This document shows, in pieces, positions 47,966-58,841 of a stretch of 64,000 bases of DNA. The translations under genes were made by a program, and so were the position numbers. The DNA is taken from the NCBI GenBank assembly GCA_009363875.1, contig CM018695.1, positions 69,121,313-69,185,312 on the forward strand. The letters run 5' to 3'. The stretch's first letter is position 1, and each line of letters opens with the position of its first letter. This stretch comes from Mikania micrantha. Taxonomy: Eukaryota; Streptophyta; Magnoliopsida; Asterales; Asteraceae. Below the pieces are notes generated by a model. It saw only the letters and a program-made list of their open reading frames with translations. It did not search any database and had not been told where the DNA came from.

Positions 47966-49794
47966 TGAATGCTTTTTGGCTATTTTGACATTTTACACAA
48001 GAGGTGTGTACTACTGTTTGGTATATTTGCATTCAACCCAATATTTTGGAAACTATTCACCGATTGTCTAACAATTAAGCAAATGAACCAATATGTTTTG
48101 GAAACATAAGTTGATGCTGTTGGACCCACGTGCACCTCCACATGTTAAGTTTAATTACAATGAGTTCAATATTTGATCATGTTTTGAAACGTGGATTTAA
48201 CCTCTTAATTTATTTCTACATTGACGTCTATGAACGTAAAATAGTCATTTACCAATACATTGTATGACCACTTAGTTAGATTAACTTGTTTTCTTTGGTA
48301 GGTGACACGACTAATATGTGGAGGTTTCATCCTAGGAGTACACTTTAATCATACAATGTGCGATGGATTTGGATATATATGTACAATTCATGACTGCATT
48401 GTGTGAAATGGCAAATGGATCATCAACACCATCAACGAAGCCTATATGGCAAAGAGAGTTGCTTTGTGCAAGGGATCCACCAAGTGTGACATGTACTCAT
48501 CATGAGTATGACGAAGTAGCAGACACCAATGCTACAATCATCCCAATGAATGTGATGGAAAATAGGTCATTTTTCTTTGGACCTACTCAAATTTCAGCTA
48601 TTCGTAGGTTTGTTTCTTCAGACCTCAAACATTGTAACACATTTGAGGTGCTCACAGCTTGCCTCTGGCGTTGTCGCACAATCGCTCTCCAACCAAATCC
48701 TGAAGATGAAATGAGACTAATGGTCATTGTTAATGCTCGTTTAAAATTCAAGCCTCGCATCCCTATAGGATATTATGGAAATGTTTTTGGCTACCCGGCT
48801 GCTATTTCCAAAGCTCAAGATCTATGTAACCAACCATTAGGATACGCTCTAGAGCTTGTTATGAAAGCAAAATCTGAAGTTACTGAAGAGTACATGAAAT
48901 CTGTCGCTGATCTAATGGTAATCAAAGGACGACCCAGCTTCACAAATGTAGGAAGCTATATCGTATCAGATGTGACACGTACTGGATTACTTGAACTTGA
49001 TTTTGGGTGGGGGAATGCAGTCTATGCAGGTCCTGACCATCGTATTGCTAGTTTCTATACACGTTATATAAATCATGAGGGAGAATCTGGAATCATGGTA
49101 CCCATATGGTTGCCAGGAATTGCTATGGAAAGATTTGTTAAAGAACTCAACAACATGTTGGCGTGAGACAAAGAACACGTACCTCCTCATTCCAAACTAT
49201 AATTTCCTTGTTTCGGTTTGATCTATATGTGAGAATAATGCAGCAAGCTTTTAAAAAAAATGTACGTACATGTTTTTTATTTAAACGTTTCTAGTTTATA
49301 TGTATAACTGAATGGTTGTATTACTCTAGTTTTATTGTTTATGTATGGTCGTGTTTTCATATAATATATCAAATTGTTACAAGGAAATTATATATTAGTG
49401 TACATGATTTGTATACTCTTGATTGATCAACAAGAGAGGTAAGTAGTATTTCAGAAATCAGAACAATCTTTGGTTCGGTTATTTTCAAGAAAATAAATGA
49501 AATGCTGAGTTTCGAGTGCAAAAGAAGGAATTTTTTTTTGAAATAGGTGCATGCACCATGCATGCATGGTTACTAGGTGGTGTGAGAGTTTTGTTTGGTA
49601 TCTAGGGAATCCGGGACTTCGAGTAGCGGATTAGGGTGATGCGGAGTTGACATGGATTGGCGTTTGAAGGGGGAGATGCCACATGGACGTATTCCGCTAC
49701 CTCAAGTAGCGGAAGGCTCCAAATCATAATTAGCATGCATTAACCGATCGGGCCACCTCTTTAAGCACCCCTAACCCTATTCCGGTGATAGTAG

Positions 49795-50165
49795 TAGCGG
49801 AATACACACATACATACAAGCCATGCCATGCCATCACATTCCATGTCATTTAATCGATGCAATGTATTCTAGATTCCCTAGTAGCGGAATACACACATAC
49901 ATACATCATCATGCAATATCACATTCCCATGTCATTTACTCGATGCACATCGTTGCAGCAAATAAAAGATGTCATAATGTTGCATGTGATACCTACTTGT
50001 CATTATGTGTGAAGCTTTTCCATAAGCTTTTGCACGCATTACACTTCCAAACAAAAGATGTCAAGCTTTTTCATAAGCTTTTGTATGCATTACACTTCCA
50101 AACAAAAGATGTCATAATGTTATGACATGTGGTGTGAAGCTTTATGCATGGCACTTCCAAACAAC
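49795..50165. repeat. Two short tandem arrays
   Basis: AGTAGCGGAATACACACATA with about 85 bp of following sequence occurs at 49793 and 49880. A unit of about 66 bp containing CATAAGCTTTTG and CACTTCCAAACAAAAGATGT is repeated at 50010-50115 with a partial third copy to 50165. The region 49560-49795 contains AGTAGCGGA and TAGCGGAAG words with no gene seen. Confidence 0.7.
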
Positions 50166-50346
50166 ATGAAAACAAAAGGTGGTCTTGGTCTTGATGATTC
50201 AAAAAACATCCGTATCTACATCACCATCTATCTATTTAAGGTTTTGCATATCATCACTTTCTTCATCGCAAAACACATATTCAAACATACCAGCTCAAAT
50301 TTTTCCATGTACGTCATATTTTCAATTTAATTTCTATCAACTCACC

Positions 50347-50841
50347 ATGACTTACGATTTGCATCCGAGTCCAATTGTCGATGATCTTTTGTTCCTTAAA
50401 TATTCACATCGGGCTCGCGATATATTTAATAATAGGGAGTTTCCCAAGTTGGTTTTTAGACATGCTGATCAAAAGTTTTTTTCTTTTCTTAGCAACAACC
50501 CTACACAGACAATGTTAAACGTTACATTGGCATTGCTGGTTTTGGTGGGGTGATAGATTCTGGATACCGTAACCTCGGTCATGGCTTACTGGAAGCACTG
50601 ATTGAAAGATGGCGTCCAGAAACACACACATTTCATTTGCCAATCGGTGAAGTGACGGTAACCCCTAGAAGACATTAATGTTCTGTGGGGTTTGCCTATC
50701 GAAGGAGAAGTTGTTTCTGGCTGTGAACAACCGTCTTCCCTTGCTGATCGTATTGTTAGATGTCACACTTTGCTAGGTTTGACACCTAATGAAAATTTTG
50801 AGAAAGAAGATAGCCTACCTTCTTACCTCATTAGGACATGA
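50347..50841 (+). pseudogene. Plant mobile domain (PMD/MAIN-like) gene fragment
   Basis: Readable across three frames: FSFLSNNPTQTML, then GFGGVIDSGYRN and LLEALIERWRPETHTFHLP, then DINVLWGLPIEGE and LADRIVRCHTLLGL. This is the N-terminal part of the plant mobile domain found in MAIN/MAIL proteins and widely carried by transposons. Frameshifts lie near 50525 and 50663, and homology stops at a TGA (50839-50841). The start at 50347 is the first ATG of the opening frame; truncation plus the neighbouring C48 fragment suggest transposon carriage. Confidence 0.65.
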
Positions 50842-51131
50842 GTAGAAAAGAAGCCCGGGGTTTTGATCTATCCAAGAGGTTCGGACAATAGCCAAACGAC
50901 CACAATAACACATTGTCATTCTTACACCTTAAGCTCAAACAACACAATAAGGGAGGTGAGGGTTACTTAAATAGGCAATGAGCTTTAAGCCTTGATGTGA
51001 CAATTATTTTAAAATATAATATTAAAAAACATAAATGGCACTACAATAAAATGGTTAATAAAATATTACAACAACACAAAAGCGTCTTCTTATAATAATA
51101 AATAAATTAAAGCAATCCCAATTGATAAAAT

Positions 51132-51387
51132 TTATTCGTCAGGGAAGAAACGCGTCTTATAAAACCGATCTGCCATTACGTGACGAAATTTCATACAGTG
51201 TTCTTCAATTCCTCCTTCCATCGTAAAGGTCTTCTTATGCACCAGCTTGTACATTAGCATACACAAAAAAACACCTGAGTCCTTACCTAGACCCCATCCA
51301 ATCTTTGGCAGATAGTCGTCATTAATGTGCCCGGTCTTTACGTATCCTTTCTCCTGAGGTTTGTAGGGTTGACCGATGTCGAAGGGT
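51132..51387 (-). pseudogene. Ulp1-like (C48) cysteine protease C-terminal fragment
   Basis: An uninterrupted minus-strand frame of about 85 codons with no start in view ends at a TAA (51134-51132). It contains GKDSGVFLCMLMYKLV, matching the D-C-G-V-F active-site segment of Ulp1/C48 proteases but with Ser where the catalytic Cys is expected. C48 domains are carried by some plant MULE transposons. Homology stops at 51387, where other repeat sequence begins. Confidence 0.6.
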
Positions 51388-52640
51388 CAGTCAAAAATAA
51401 GAGCAAAAGCTCCAATCCTAATTACCTTAGTACGGGTAAGTCGGATGTCGATCCACGAGGAGTTTATGTGGATGGTGCAGTTGTTACTTGATTTATGACC
51501 TAAACTTAACTAAAACAGAAAATGTAAACTTAAAGTAAAGAAGTTGTTTGTTAAACTTGAAAAGAAATTGCAATTAACTAAAATGGTTTCAAACAATAAT
51601 GAAAAAGGTTCAATTAAAAGCAAAGTGGTTCCCCTAGGATCCCGATTCAAACTAGATTTCTAACCTGGTTTTCAATTTGTAAAATCACATAGACATGATT
51701 CAATTGATTCAAAGATTGTGACATTCAGAGACTACTTGCTTCGGTTATTCAATGGAAGATTATCATATGAACATCAATTGATAGTTATTAACCCAAAACA
51801 TAACTTAATAAATCCTAATTACTAGAACTCTCAGGAACTGATAAGTAATGAATCAAGTTTATAATAAAAATCAATTGGTTACAACCATTCAATCAATAAC
51901 AAGTAAAAATCATCGAATGATTAGATTACAAGTCCAAACAATCATGAAAACCAAATTTAATTATCCAATTACAAGAATCTTTCACCTAGAGGAACACACA
52001 AGAGGAAGTAGCCGCTCATTACGGGGGTGATCTCAGATGATTCGGTTGAAGATTTTATCTCGATTCGCCTTGGAAACGACCCCGATCGATGGCTATGGAT
52101 GAAGAATGACTTTTGGAACTCTTTTTCGCACTAGGTAGGTCCTTGGAGGCTAAATGATATATGCCCCAAAACCCTAGATCGAAATAATTAAAAAACCAAA
52201 TTTTTCGGGTTGCAGCACCCCCTACTCCTCAGCAGTAGGGGTACGGTACCATATTTCTGTTAACTTCATATTTCAACACAGTAGGGGGTACTGCGGAGTC
52301 ATAGGGGTACGCCCCTTATCCGGTTTTCGCGTTAAACTTGTTTTGGCTCTCATTTCTTCATCCGGACTCCGTTTAACCTCCCGTTTGGACCAAAATCTTC
52401 GTTTTTCCATTCTCTATCATCCTATAATCACCAATCCATCTTTCCTTGACTTCATTTATCGTCATATGCTCTGGTTCTTAGCTTTTTAACCTGAAACGCA
52501 ACCGAAACGCAACATTATCTAATTCAAGGAATATAAGCATATAAATATAATCAAAATCAACCACTTAAAGCTTATTAGGTTCATTCAATTCACCCTCCAT
52601 CACATTCCCACACTTGCCTTTTGCTTGTCCTCAAGCAAAT
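51388..52640 (-). mobile_element. Minus-strand LTR-retroelement remnant
   Basis: On the minus strand the stretch opens with GCTTGAGGACAAGCAAAAGG followed by CAAGTGTGGGAATG (52640-52600), a conserved sequence before the 3' LTR in several plant gypsy lineages. Hairpins of CCCCTACT/AGTAGGGG (about 52208-52231) and AGGGG-TACG-CCCCT (about 52302-52315) resemble the dyads in the other LTRs. No LTR pair or coding domain was found. 52641-53100 looks like more interior of the same kind, without a gene. Confidence 0.4.
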
Positions 52641-53189
52641 CTTTGAACCATTAACCATCAATTCTCAAAACACTTCCCAAATCCCCGTAAACATTCAACT
52701 TAGATTCCCGGTTATGCTAAGGTCCCAAGACTTACCGCATTACATAGTTTTACACCTAGCTAAGCAAAATATGAAACATTTAAAAATCAAGAACACTAGA
52801 TAACTAAGACTGAAATGCTTTAGGTAATTCATGTGTTTATGTGCACCCCTCACAATGAACACTCCACTCGGCTATTTCTGGATTAGCGAAGGTGTGCTAA
52901 TATATGTATCTCTCAAAACCAAAGTATAGTACCACTGTCATAGGCTTCATAATAGATCATAACTCGATCTAATGTATGTATCACTTGGCTAACACTAGTG
53001 ATGAATCGAAGACTTTATTCACATAACTAACTATACAGATAACAATGACTCTTTATCTTGCTTCATAACAGATCATAACTTGATCTAATAATCCACTTTT
53101 TCTTTTTCTCTTTTTTTTCTTTTTTTTTCTTTTTTTTTATTCATAACTATAAACATGATTCACCTGTTATATCAAAACAAACAAACAAA

Positions 53190-53225
53190 CATACCCAGTT
53201 TTTTTTTGAAAGGGCATACCCAGTT
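53190..53225. repeat. Micro-insertion with an 11-bp target duplication
   Basis: CATACCCAGTT occurs at 53190-53200 and 53215-53225 around 14 bp, TTTTTTTGAAAGGG. On the minus strand this is a short sequence ending in poly-A, like the tail of a retroposon. Confidence 0.6.
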
Positions 53226-53298
53226 AAATATCACTTTTAATATACAAAGTCAAAGCGTTCCAAAAAACAATATGATTCAATTCAATAACTATTATCAA

Positions 53299-53705
53299 CT
53301 AGTCAGATGCCCGCGCGATGCAGCGGAAAACAAAGCAATTAGGCAATTGATTTTGGCTCGTAAAAAGATTAAACCATCTAATTTTTGTCAAATCAACTCT
53401 TTTAACTAAAAATTTATTATGATAAAATTCATAATTTAAAATGTCAAATATGATGTGACAAAAGTGTGAAAAAGTAATTTATTTGATTTGAAAGGGTATC
53501 CTTTTATAGGTATCATATGACACTTTATTTTTTTAAATATATTAATGTGAGACAAACTAAAAAGTAAAAGAAATCATTTAGTTTATGCCTCTTAAAGCTT
53601 TGTTTGTTGTACTTTATGTTCTAAGAGTTGTAAAACTCTTAATTTTAAGAGTTTTTGGTAAAAGACTATTGTGTCATTCCTATATGTATTATATAGTAGT
53701 ATAGA
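53299..53705 (-). mobile_element. Small non-autonomous Helitron
   Basis: Read on the minus strand it starts TCTATACTACTATATAA (53705 downward), ends with a GC-rich imperfect hairpin (CCGCTGC...GCGCGGG) and finishes CTAG at 53299, with A before the 5' TC and T after the CTAG, as expected for insertion between A and T. It is 407 bp and contains a TTAAGAGTTTT/AAAACTCTTAA inverted pair near 53625-53655. No Rep/helicase coding. Confidence 0.7.
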
Positions 53706-54077
53706 TAAGATGGCATTTAAGGTACAAATGATGGACAAATCTTAATATGAAATTACCATGACTCGGTTGGATGCAAGTCAACTTAATTAATTTTTTGTGA
53801 TCTTTTAGAAAGCTTCCTCTGCCAAGATGAAACAAAACATTGCCATCATTGTCGAGTTAATAATTAACACCGAGATGAGTAGTCTGTGTAAGGGAATTTA
53901 TACCCATCAGTGGTTCCATTTTTGCCTGCACAAATTTCCAAAACTTGCTAAAATCTTTCTACCGCTGTCCTAATTTCTCCAAAGACCATAAATCTTTCAA
54001 GAAATAGTCGGTATTTATAATCATTGCCAAATTACTTTAAAATTAGTGCAAAACCAAGTATGTTACTTACATTGAAT

Positions 54078-54183
54078 AAGTGAATCCTTGAATTGCTGAA
54101 GTTGTTAAAGATTTGAACTTTTAAGTCTTGAATTCGTCCAACCCTTCTACGAAGATGCTCCTCCCTTGTCAAGCACTAACAAA
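54078..54183 (-). pseudogene. Exon-like fragment of unknown gene (weak INO80D-like resemblance)
   Basis: A minus-strand exon with acceptor TTGTTAG and donor AAT/GTAAGT. One frame reads CLTREEHLRRRVGRIQDL, faintly like the LTREEVLRRR segment of plant INO80 complex subunit D-like proteins, but the following residues do not continue the match. Neighbouring sequence at 53780-54000 gave no recognisable exon. Confidence 0.25.
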
Positions 54184-54570
54184 AAAAATATATATATTCC
54201 AAAAAAGAAGATCATTAATGTTAGATTGCTTTCAGAATCATGAAGCGCTAAATTAGAATTCTAAAAAAACACGATTCTAAAATAGAATTAAACAACAAAA
54301 TCATAATAATAACTCAATATATAAACAAAAAAAATTAGATCATTAAACAATAAATTTGCAACTCAATCTTATACATCACCAAACGGAAAATTGGCAATTT
54401 AAGAAATTAACAAAACTGCCGAACAACAAAATTAGTCGAAATCAGTTGAAAAACAAATTTGATCTCTATAACCCAAGTTACTAAAATCACTTGAAATCAA
54501 GAAACACGATAAGTGGCTAACTTGGTTCAAATTAGTAATTCAATGACAAAGAAGAAGAAAAACAGACAAT

Positions 54571-54915
54571 TTAGATGACTGGGAACCAACCCGTATAGAT
54601 CTTGACCACATCAATAAACCTGCAAATTAGGGTTCCATAAAAGATACACACGATCATAGGACAACAGTTCCACAAACCAGTGAAGCAAAAAGAACATCCA
54701 AATAAATCAAAGAAAGAATCAAAAAAGGAAAACTGAACTGAAAACAAACCTATCTGAGGAGTGTCATCTGATAAACGTAGCTTTCCGGCATGGTTTAGAT
54801 CGGGAGTATAGGTCGCCTTCGAACAACCACCTATTTCGCCTTCGAACATACTTGGCCGTCGCCTCTGTGTCTCCATCTCTTTTTTTTCTCTCTCTTCTTC
54901 TGTTATTTGAACCAC
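54571..54915 (-). other. Unrecognised minus-strand frame
   Basis: 114 codons with a charged N terminus (ITEEEREKKEMETQRRR) and a possible donor AG/GTTTGT near 54750, so the frame beyond it may be intron. I do not recognise it. It could be 5' exon or UTR of the fragmented host gene on this strand. Confidence 0.2.
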
Positions 54916-55157
54916 GTATAGATTAACAATTAGGGTGGCGAAATTATAAAATCCAAAATTTTTGTTGTCAAACTACAAACCTGCTAAAACCAACTATTCA
55001 TAATTCGACTAAACGAAGTTAATGTTAATGAAAATACAAAACGATTTATCATGACCTCATTATCTTTTTTGTTTCAAAGCACTCCCAAAAATTCATTATA
55101 CAATAAAATTTTGTTTTTGCGTAGATAAGTATTCGGGTTCAAACAAATTGTCAAACT

Positions 55158-55590
55158 AAATAGCCATTTAAGAACATAAAGAATTAAAAAAAGAAAGACA
55201 AAGTTCAAGCACTCTTAAACCTATGTATGAGTCTTTAATTAGTGAAAATATTTACTAACACAAACAGAAAACTTAGGATTCTTACCATGTGCTAAGGCTC
55301 CTCCGTAGCTACTTTCATAGCAAAAACCTGCAACATGAATGATAAGAATCACAAAATTGAGCAAATGAACCTAAATAGCCATTTAAGAACATAATGAATT
55401 AAAAAAGAAAGAAAGACAAAGTTCAAGCACTCTTAAACCTATGTATGAGTCTTTAATTAGTGGAAATAGTTACTAACACAAACAATAAACTTGAGACTCT
55501 AACCATGTGCTAAGCCTCCTCTGTAGCTACTTTCATAGCAAAAACCTGCAACATGTATGATCAAAATCACAAAATTGAGCAAATGAACCC
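55158..55590. repeat. Tandem duplication of about 215 bp carrying an exon
   Basis: Unit one (about 55158-55368) and unit two (about 55370-55588) share GTTCAAGCACTCTTAAACCT, ATGTATGAGTCTTTAATTAG and the exon block TAGCTACTTTCATAGC. They differ by scattered substitutions, so the duplication is not very recent. Confidence 0.8.
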
Positions 55591-55724
55591 TATTTGAGAA
55601 GCAAAAAACATAAAACAATGACAAATTAGGCGAAATTATTATGAAGATATATAGTTCAAACCTTCAAAAACCCATCAATGATGTGACTGAGCAGAGGATT
55701 CCCCATGTTGACAAAGACTTTAAC
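55286..55724 (-). pseudogene. OEP16-like gene fragment with a duplicated exon
   Basis: Minus strand: exon 55724-55662 (21 codons, acceptor CCAAG, donor AAG/GTTTG) reads VNMGNPLLSHIIDGFLK, resembling the N terminus of outer envelope pore protein 16, a chloroplast outer-membrane channel of the Tim17/22/23 superfamily. The next exon appears twice, 55545-55504 and 55327-55286, each 42 bp with GCAG acceptor and GT donor, and fits in phase. Both copies carry TAG at codon 12, so the stop predates the duplication. Later OEP16 exons are absent. The frame at 55820-56161 upstream is probably leader sequence. Confidence 0.5.
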
Positions 55725-56370
55725 CTTGGTAAATAATCAATTCTTCCTTAGAGACCCTGTAAACTGAGTTGATATTGAGGTTAAAATTCATGAATGAAAA
55801 AAAATAGGGTTTACAAACCTCATTGACCGTCGACAAACAAACGGATCCCTTGACACCCCCCAAACACAAAATTCATGATAGCGGCCCCAACTATCTGGTA
55901 CTCTTTAAGAGAGAGAGGGAGGCGACGATGGTCAAGTACATAAATAATTTGTGCATAACCGATCGCGATTGAAGCAAGGGAAGCGAGCCATTTGAGAAAC
56001 AAAGACAGAGAGACGCGATCAGTTAAGGCGGTGGTGACGGGCATAGATGCGTCGCTGTTGTGTCTGAAACAATTGTCTGCAGCCCCAAATAGGAGGAGAT
56101 GCAGCGGTGCGTACAAGAGGGGTAGCAACCGCTCCAGAAACCCTAATCGGAGGAGACGCAACGGAGAAGGAGGTCGACGGTGAAGGCGGAGATGGATGCG
56201 GTGGTGGAGGGTTCTTGATCGTAACCTTTAGAAAAATAACTGGTGGTGGTGGCGTTGCTGGTATGGTTGTGACTGAGTGGAGGTATGGGATAAAGAGTCA
56301 AAGACGACAAAGAAGGTGTTAAATGATAAAAACAAAGAACTTCCTGTTGGCCAACATTGAAAAATAGCAT

Positions 56371-56942
56371 AGATAACTATTCATTAGCCACATTTTTTTT
56401 AATATAAGAGCAAATATGGTCTCTCATTCAATAAAGTGGAGGAACTTTAGGACACCCTTGAAATACACATGTTGTCATAGCTATAAAGAATTTCTATTTT
56501 ATTTTTATCTAAAGAAACAAGAAACTAGTGGCGAACCATAGAAGGGGCTGGGTTATTTTTTTGCTAGTATTATCTCAATGCATGGTCTCGCATTAAATTT
56601 GTTTAACTATCTCACGAATACCTTGGTGATATATATAAAAAAAGAAATTGCTAATAACTTTGGCTCGAACGGTCCATAATCGATGAATTCAAAAATCTTA
56701 AAGGTTATCGGCCTGAGTTTTTAACTCTTCTTTTGGGTACTTACCATTACTCACGCATCATGTTAAACTTTTATTTTTTTTAAAAAAAAAAAACTATCTA
56801 CATTTTTAGAAACTGTATGAGCAATTACTTGAATTAATGTCGATATATTAGATACAATTTGTATTGTTTACCTAACCTGTCCCGAATATTTAATCCAAGA
56901 CATATCGATAGGAAAAAAATTGTGTGTCCCGTAAATTTCCTG
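56371..56942. other. Unassigned sequence
   Basis: No supported gene. AT-rich with a poly-A/poly-T stretch near 56770-56800. Confidence 0.5.
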
Positions 56943-56950
56943 CCCCCTCT

Positions 56951-57661
56951 CCGGGGCGGATCTATGCTTCGAGAACGGGTTCACCGGAACCCACCGCTAA
57001 TCGAAGCGTTGATAGGAATGGTACACACAACAACATGGGGATATAATCCGGAATGGTACAACAATAACATGAGAATTGGCTTGAATATAGTGTTAAAGCA
57101 GATAAAGTTTATTGCTTGTATTGTTACTTGTTTAGAGAAAGTGGACAAAATGATGCATTTGGGTGTGAAGGGGTTCGATGTTGGAACAAACTCAAAAGAT
57201 TTGATGTCCATGTTGGTGATTGCAATAGTTTTCGCAACAAATCACTTAAAAAAGGGGCAGATTTGCTTAAAGAAGCTCAATCGATACATGTGGCCTTCGA
57301 CAAACAAACTGAAAAACAAAAAAAAGGAATATAGAATTCGATTAAGTATTTCTGTTAAAGTTGCTAGAGGATTGTTGAATGGAGGGTTACCTTTTTGTGG
57401 ATGAGTGAGGCTACTTAAATGATGCTTGCATTTCTTATGTTGAAAGAGAGTTCTTACAACAAGTTTCAGTCAAAGATGTGATGCAACGTTTCCAAAAGAT
57501 GAAACCACGAAGGGAGCAATTATAGGTATGTTTTCTTTTTCTAGATTTGTAACTACTATCGTATTTAAATTATCCGACCTGGATTTTTTTTACCGCGTTT
57601 TATCTAATTGATAAGTCTTAACATAGTGAACCCACGAAATAAATTCCTGGATCCGTCACTG
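56951..57661 (+). mobile_element. Internally deleted hAT element
   Basis: Ends CCGGGGCGGATCTA and, inverted, CCAGTGACGGATCCA; 8-bp flanks CCCCCTCT (56943-56950) and GCCCCTCT (57662-57669) with one mismatch, the hAT target-duplication length. The 711-bp body carries parts of a transposase reading frame and no complete catalytic core. Confidence 0.65.
57116..57525 (+). pseudogene. hAT (TTF-type/ZMYM1-like) transposase fragment
   Basis: Three pieces in different frames. The first (57116 to about 57330) reads GCEGVRCWNKLKRFDVH and IHVAFDKQTEKQKKG, resembling the N-terminal TTF-type zinc-finger region of plant ZMYM1-like hAT proteins. The second reads EYRIRLSISVKVARGLL to 57404. The third, KDVMQRFQKMKPRREQL, ends in a stop at 57523-57525 and looks like the extreme C terminus. 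The central DDE region is missing. Confidence 0.55.
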
Positions 57662-57877
57662 GCCCCTCTATATTTTTTTCAAGCTCTGCTATTACAAGAA
57701 ACAACCATTTTGCGTTGAAGGCGAGCAAGAACAAAGGCTGCCAAGGTAATATACAACACACTTTGTATACAAATTGTCAAAACATCATTTCAACAAACTA
57801 TATTTTTTATAATAGTATGCTATTAAATCATTTACTTTATGCTTACATAGGTTGCCAAAGATAATATGCAAGCTTTG

Positions 57878-58841
57878 TGTAACAACCGAAATTTTAGTAA
57901 TTTAATAATAAACGTACGAGATTTCGGTTACTGTTGAAACTGTGACGATTGCGTACGAAAAATTCGGCATTTATGACGTGAGCACATTTGGTCGTGCTTG
58001 AAATCCACAAGGATTTAGCAACTTTTGTTATTGGGGATTGATAGTATGTGAAAAATGATGAACATGGGCGAAAACCATGCGCAAAACGGAGTTCGTATGC
58101 TCCCGGAATCGCAAAACGAAGTTAAAAATCAAAATGGTGACGAAAGTGACATGGGGCGGTACGCCTGGCGACATGCGCCCAGTTGGGGCGATGCGCCCCA
58201 GGCCCTAAGTCGGTTAAAATTGTTTTAAAGTGATCCGATCGCTTGGGAAGTCTCAAAATAGGTTCTGCTCGACTTCTTCTTCACTCCAAACGTCCAAGAA
58301 CCAGTTTTCTTCATCTTAAATCCATTTTGAAGGTCATTAAACGTACGGATCGCACCACGGATCGTGTTTTCAAGTCCTGATCGATGTTTTAACCGCAGAA
58401 ATTCGTCAGATCAGGTAACGGTTCGTTTTAACCTTCTAGTTTGATTTTGATTGATTAGATCTTGATTTTGAACGTAATAAGATAGTTATGATTGTTGATT
58501 ATTGCCTAGATGATGGCTAGGATTGATTAGAAATGAAGAACATGATGTTCTAACGGTTAAATCCTTGTTTTGATCCGTTGTAATGCCCAGTTTGCATGAA
58601 ATCACAACTATGATTATAATGGTTTAATCCATTTGATTATGACAATCTAGATGATTAGCTTGGTTAATCTTTGAAATACAAAGGTTAAATCTAAGTGTTT
58701 CAAACTAATCACAATCATTAACATACTCGTTGGAACGATTATCTGAGGTTTGTGATAACTGTCAGATTAGTATGTTAAACATGGTTATTAAACCTATTCT
58801 AAGACTACATTGTGATATTTCATGATATCTGGGTAATCAAT
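57878..58841 (+). mobile_element. Plus-strand LTR start, cut by the next element
   Basis: Begins TGTAACAACCGAAATTTTAG. Its second half (58395-58800) matches the reverse complement of 59960-60410 in the LTR inserted beside it, so the two are the same family in opposite orientation. It contains short hairpins at 58155-58200 and a donor-like CAG/GTAACGG near 58414. The rest of the LTR lies beyond the inserted element, outside the window. Confidence 0.7.
58155..58200. repeat. Short hairpins with 3-5-nt loops in the LTR
   Basis: GGCG-GTA-CGCC (58155-58165), GGCG-ACATG-CGCC (58167-58179) and TGGGGCG-ATG-CGCCCCA (58184-58200), all just upstream of a CT-rich leader near 58260-58300. Confidence 0.7.

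Larger units (their letters stand above)
43090..49166 (+). pseudogene. BAHD acyltransferase pseudogene, tandem copy
   Basis: Same two-exon layout as the intact gene: exon 1 43090-43535 (donor CAG/GTAAGG), exon 2 from 48302 (acceptor TAG). A 1-bp deletion near 43362 (where the other copy reads AAACTCATGG) shifts the frame to a stop at 43404; the proper frame can still be followed to LLLIQ at 43535. A 4-bp TATA insertion near 48376 shifts exon 2 just after HTMCD. The remainder (48390-49166) is open and close to the intact gene, including [12 protein letters not shown], but it stops about 25 codons early. The upstream TATA position is lost. The intron, 4766 bp against 1188, holds a SINE and Helitron-like ends. 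The last 150 bp of both introns are alike, so the pair is a duplication. Confidence 0.9.

Noticed and set aside
49795..50165. CRISPR-like repeat-spacer pattern
   Set aside because: Few, imperfect, unequal units in a plant nuclear context; these are ordinary tandem duplications.
56859..57404. A single 181-codon host gene
   Set aside because: The frame runs across the hAT terminal repeat and target duplication; only its last part resembles transposase and the start is chance.
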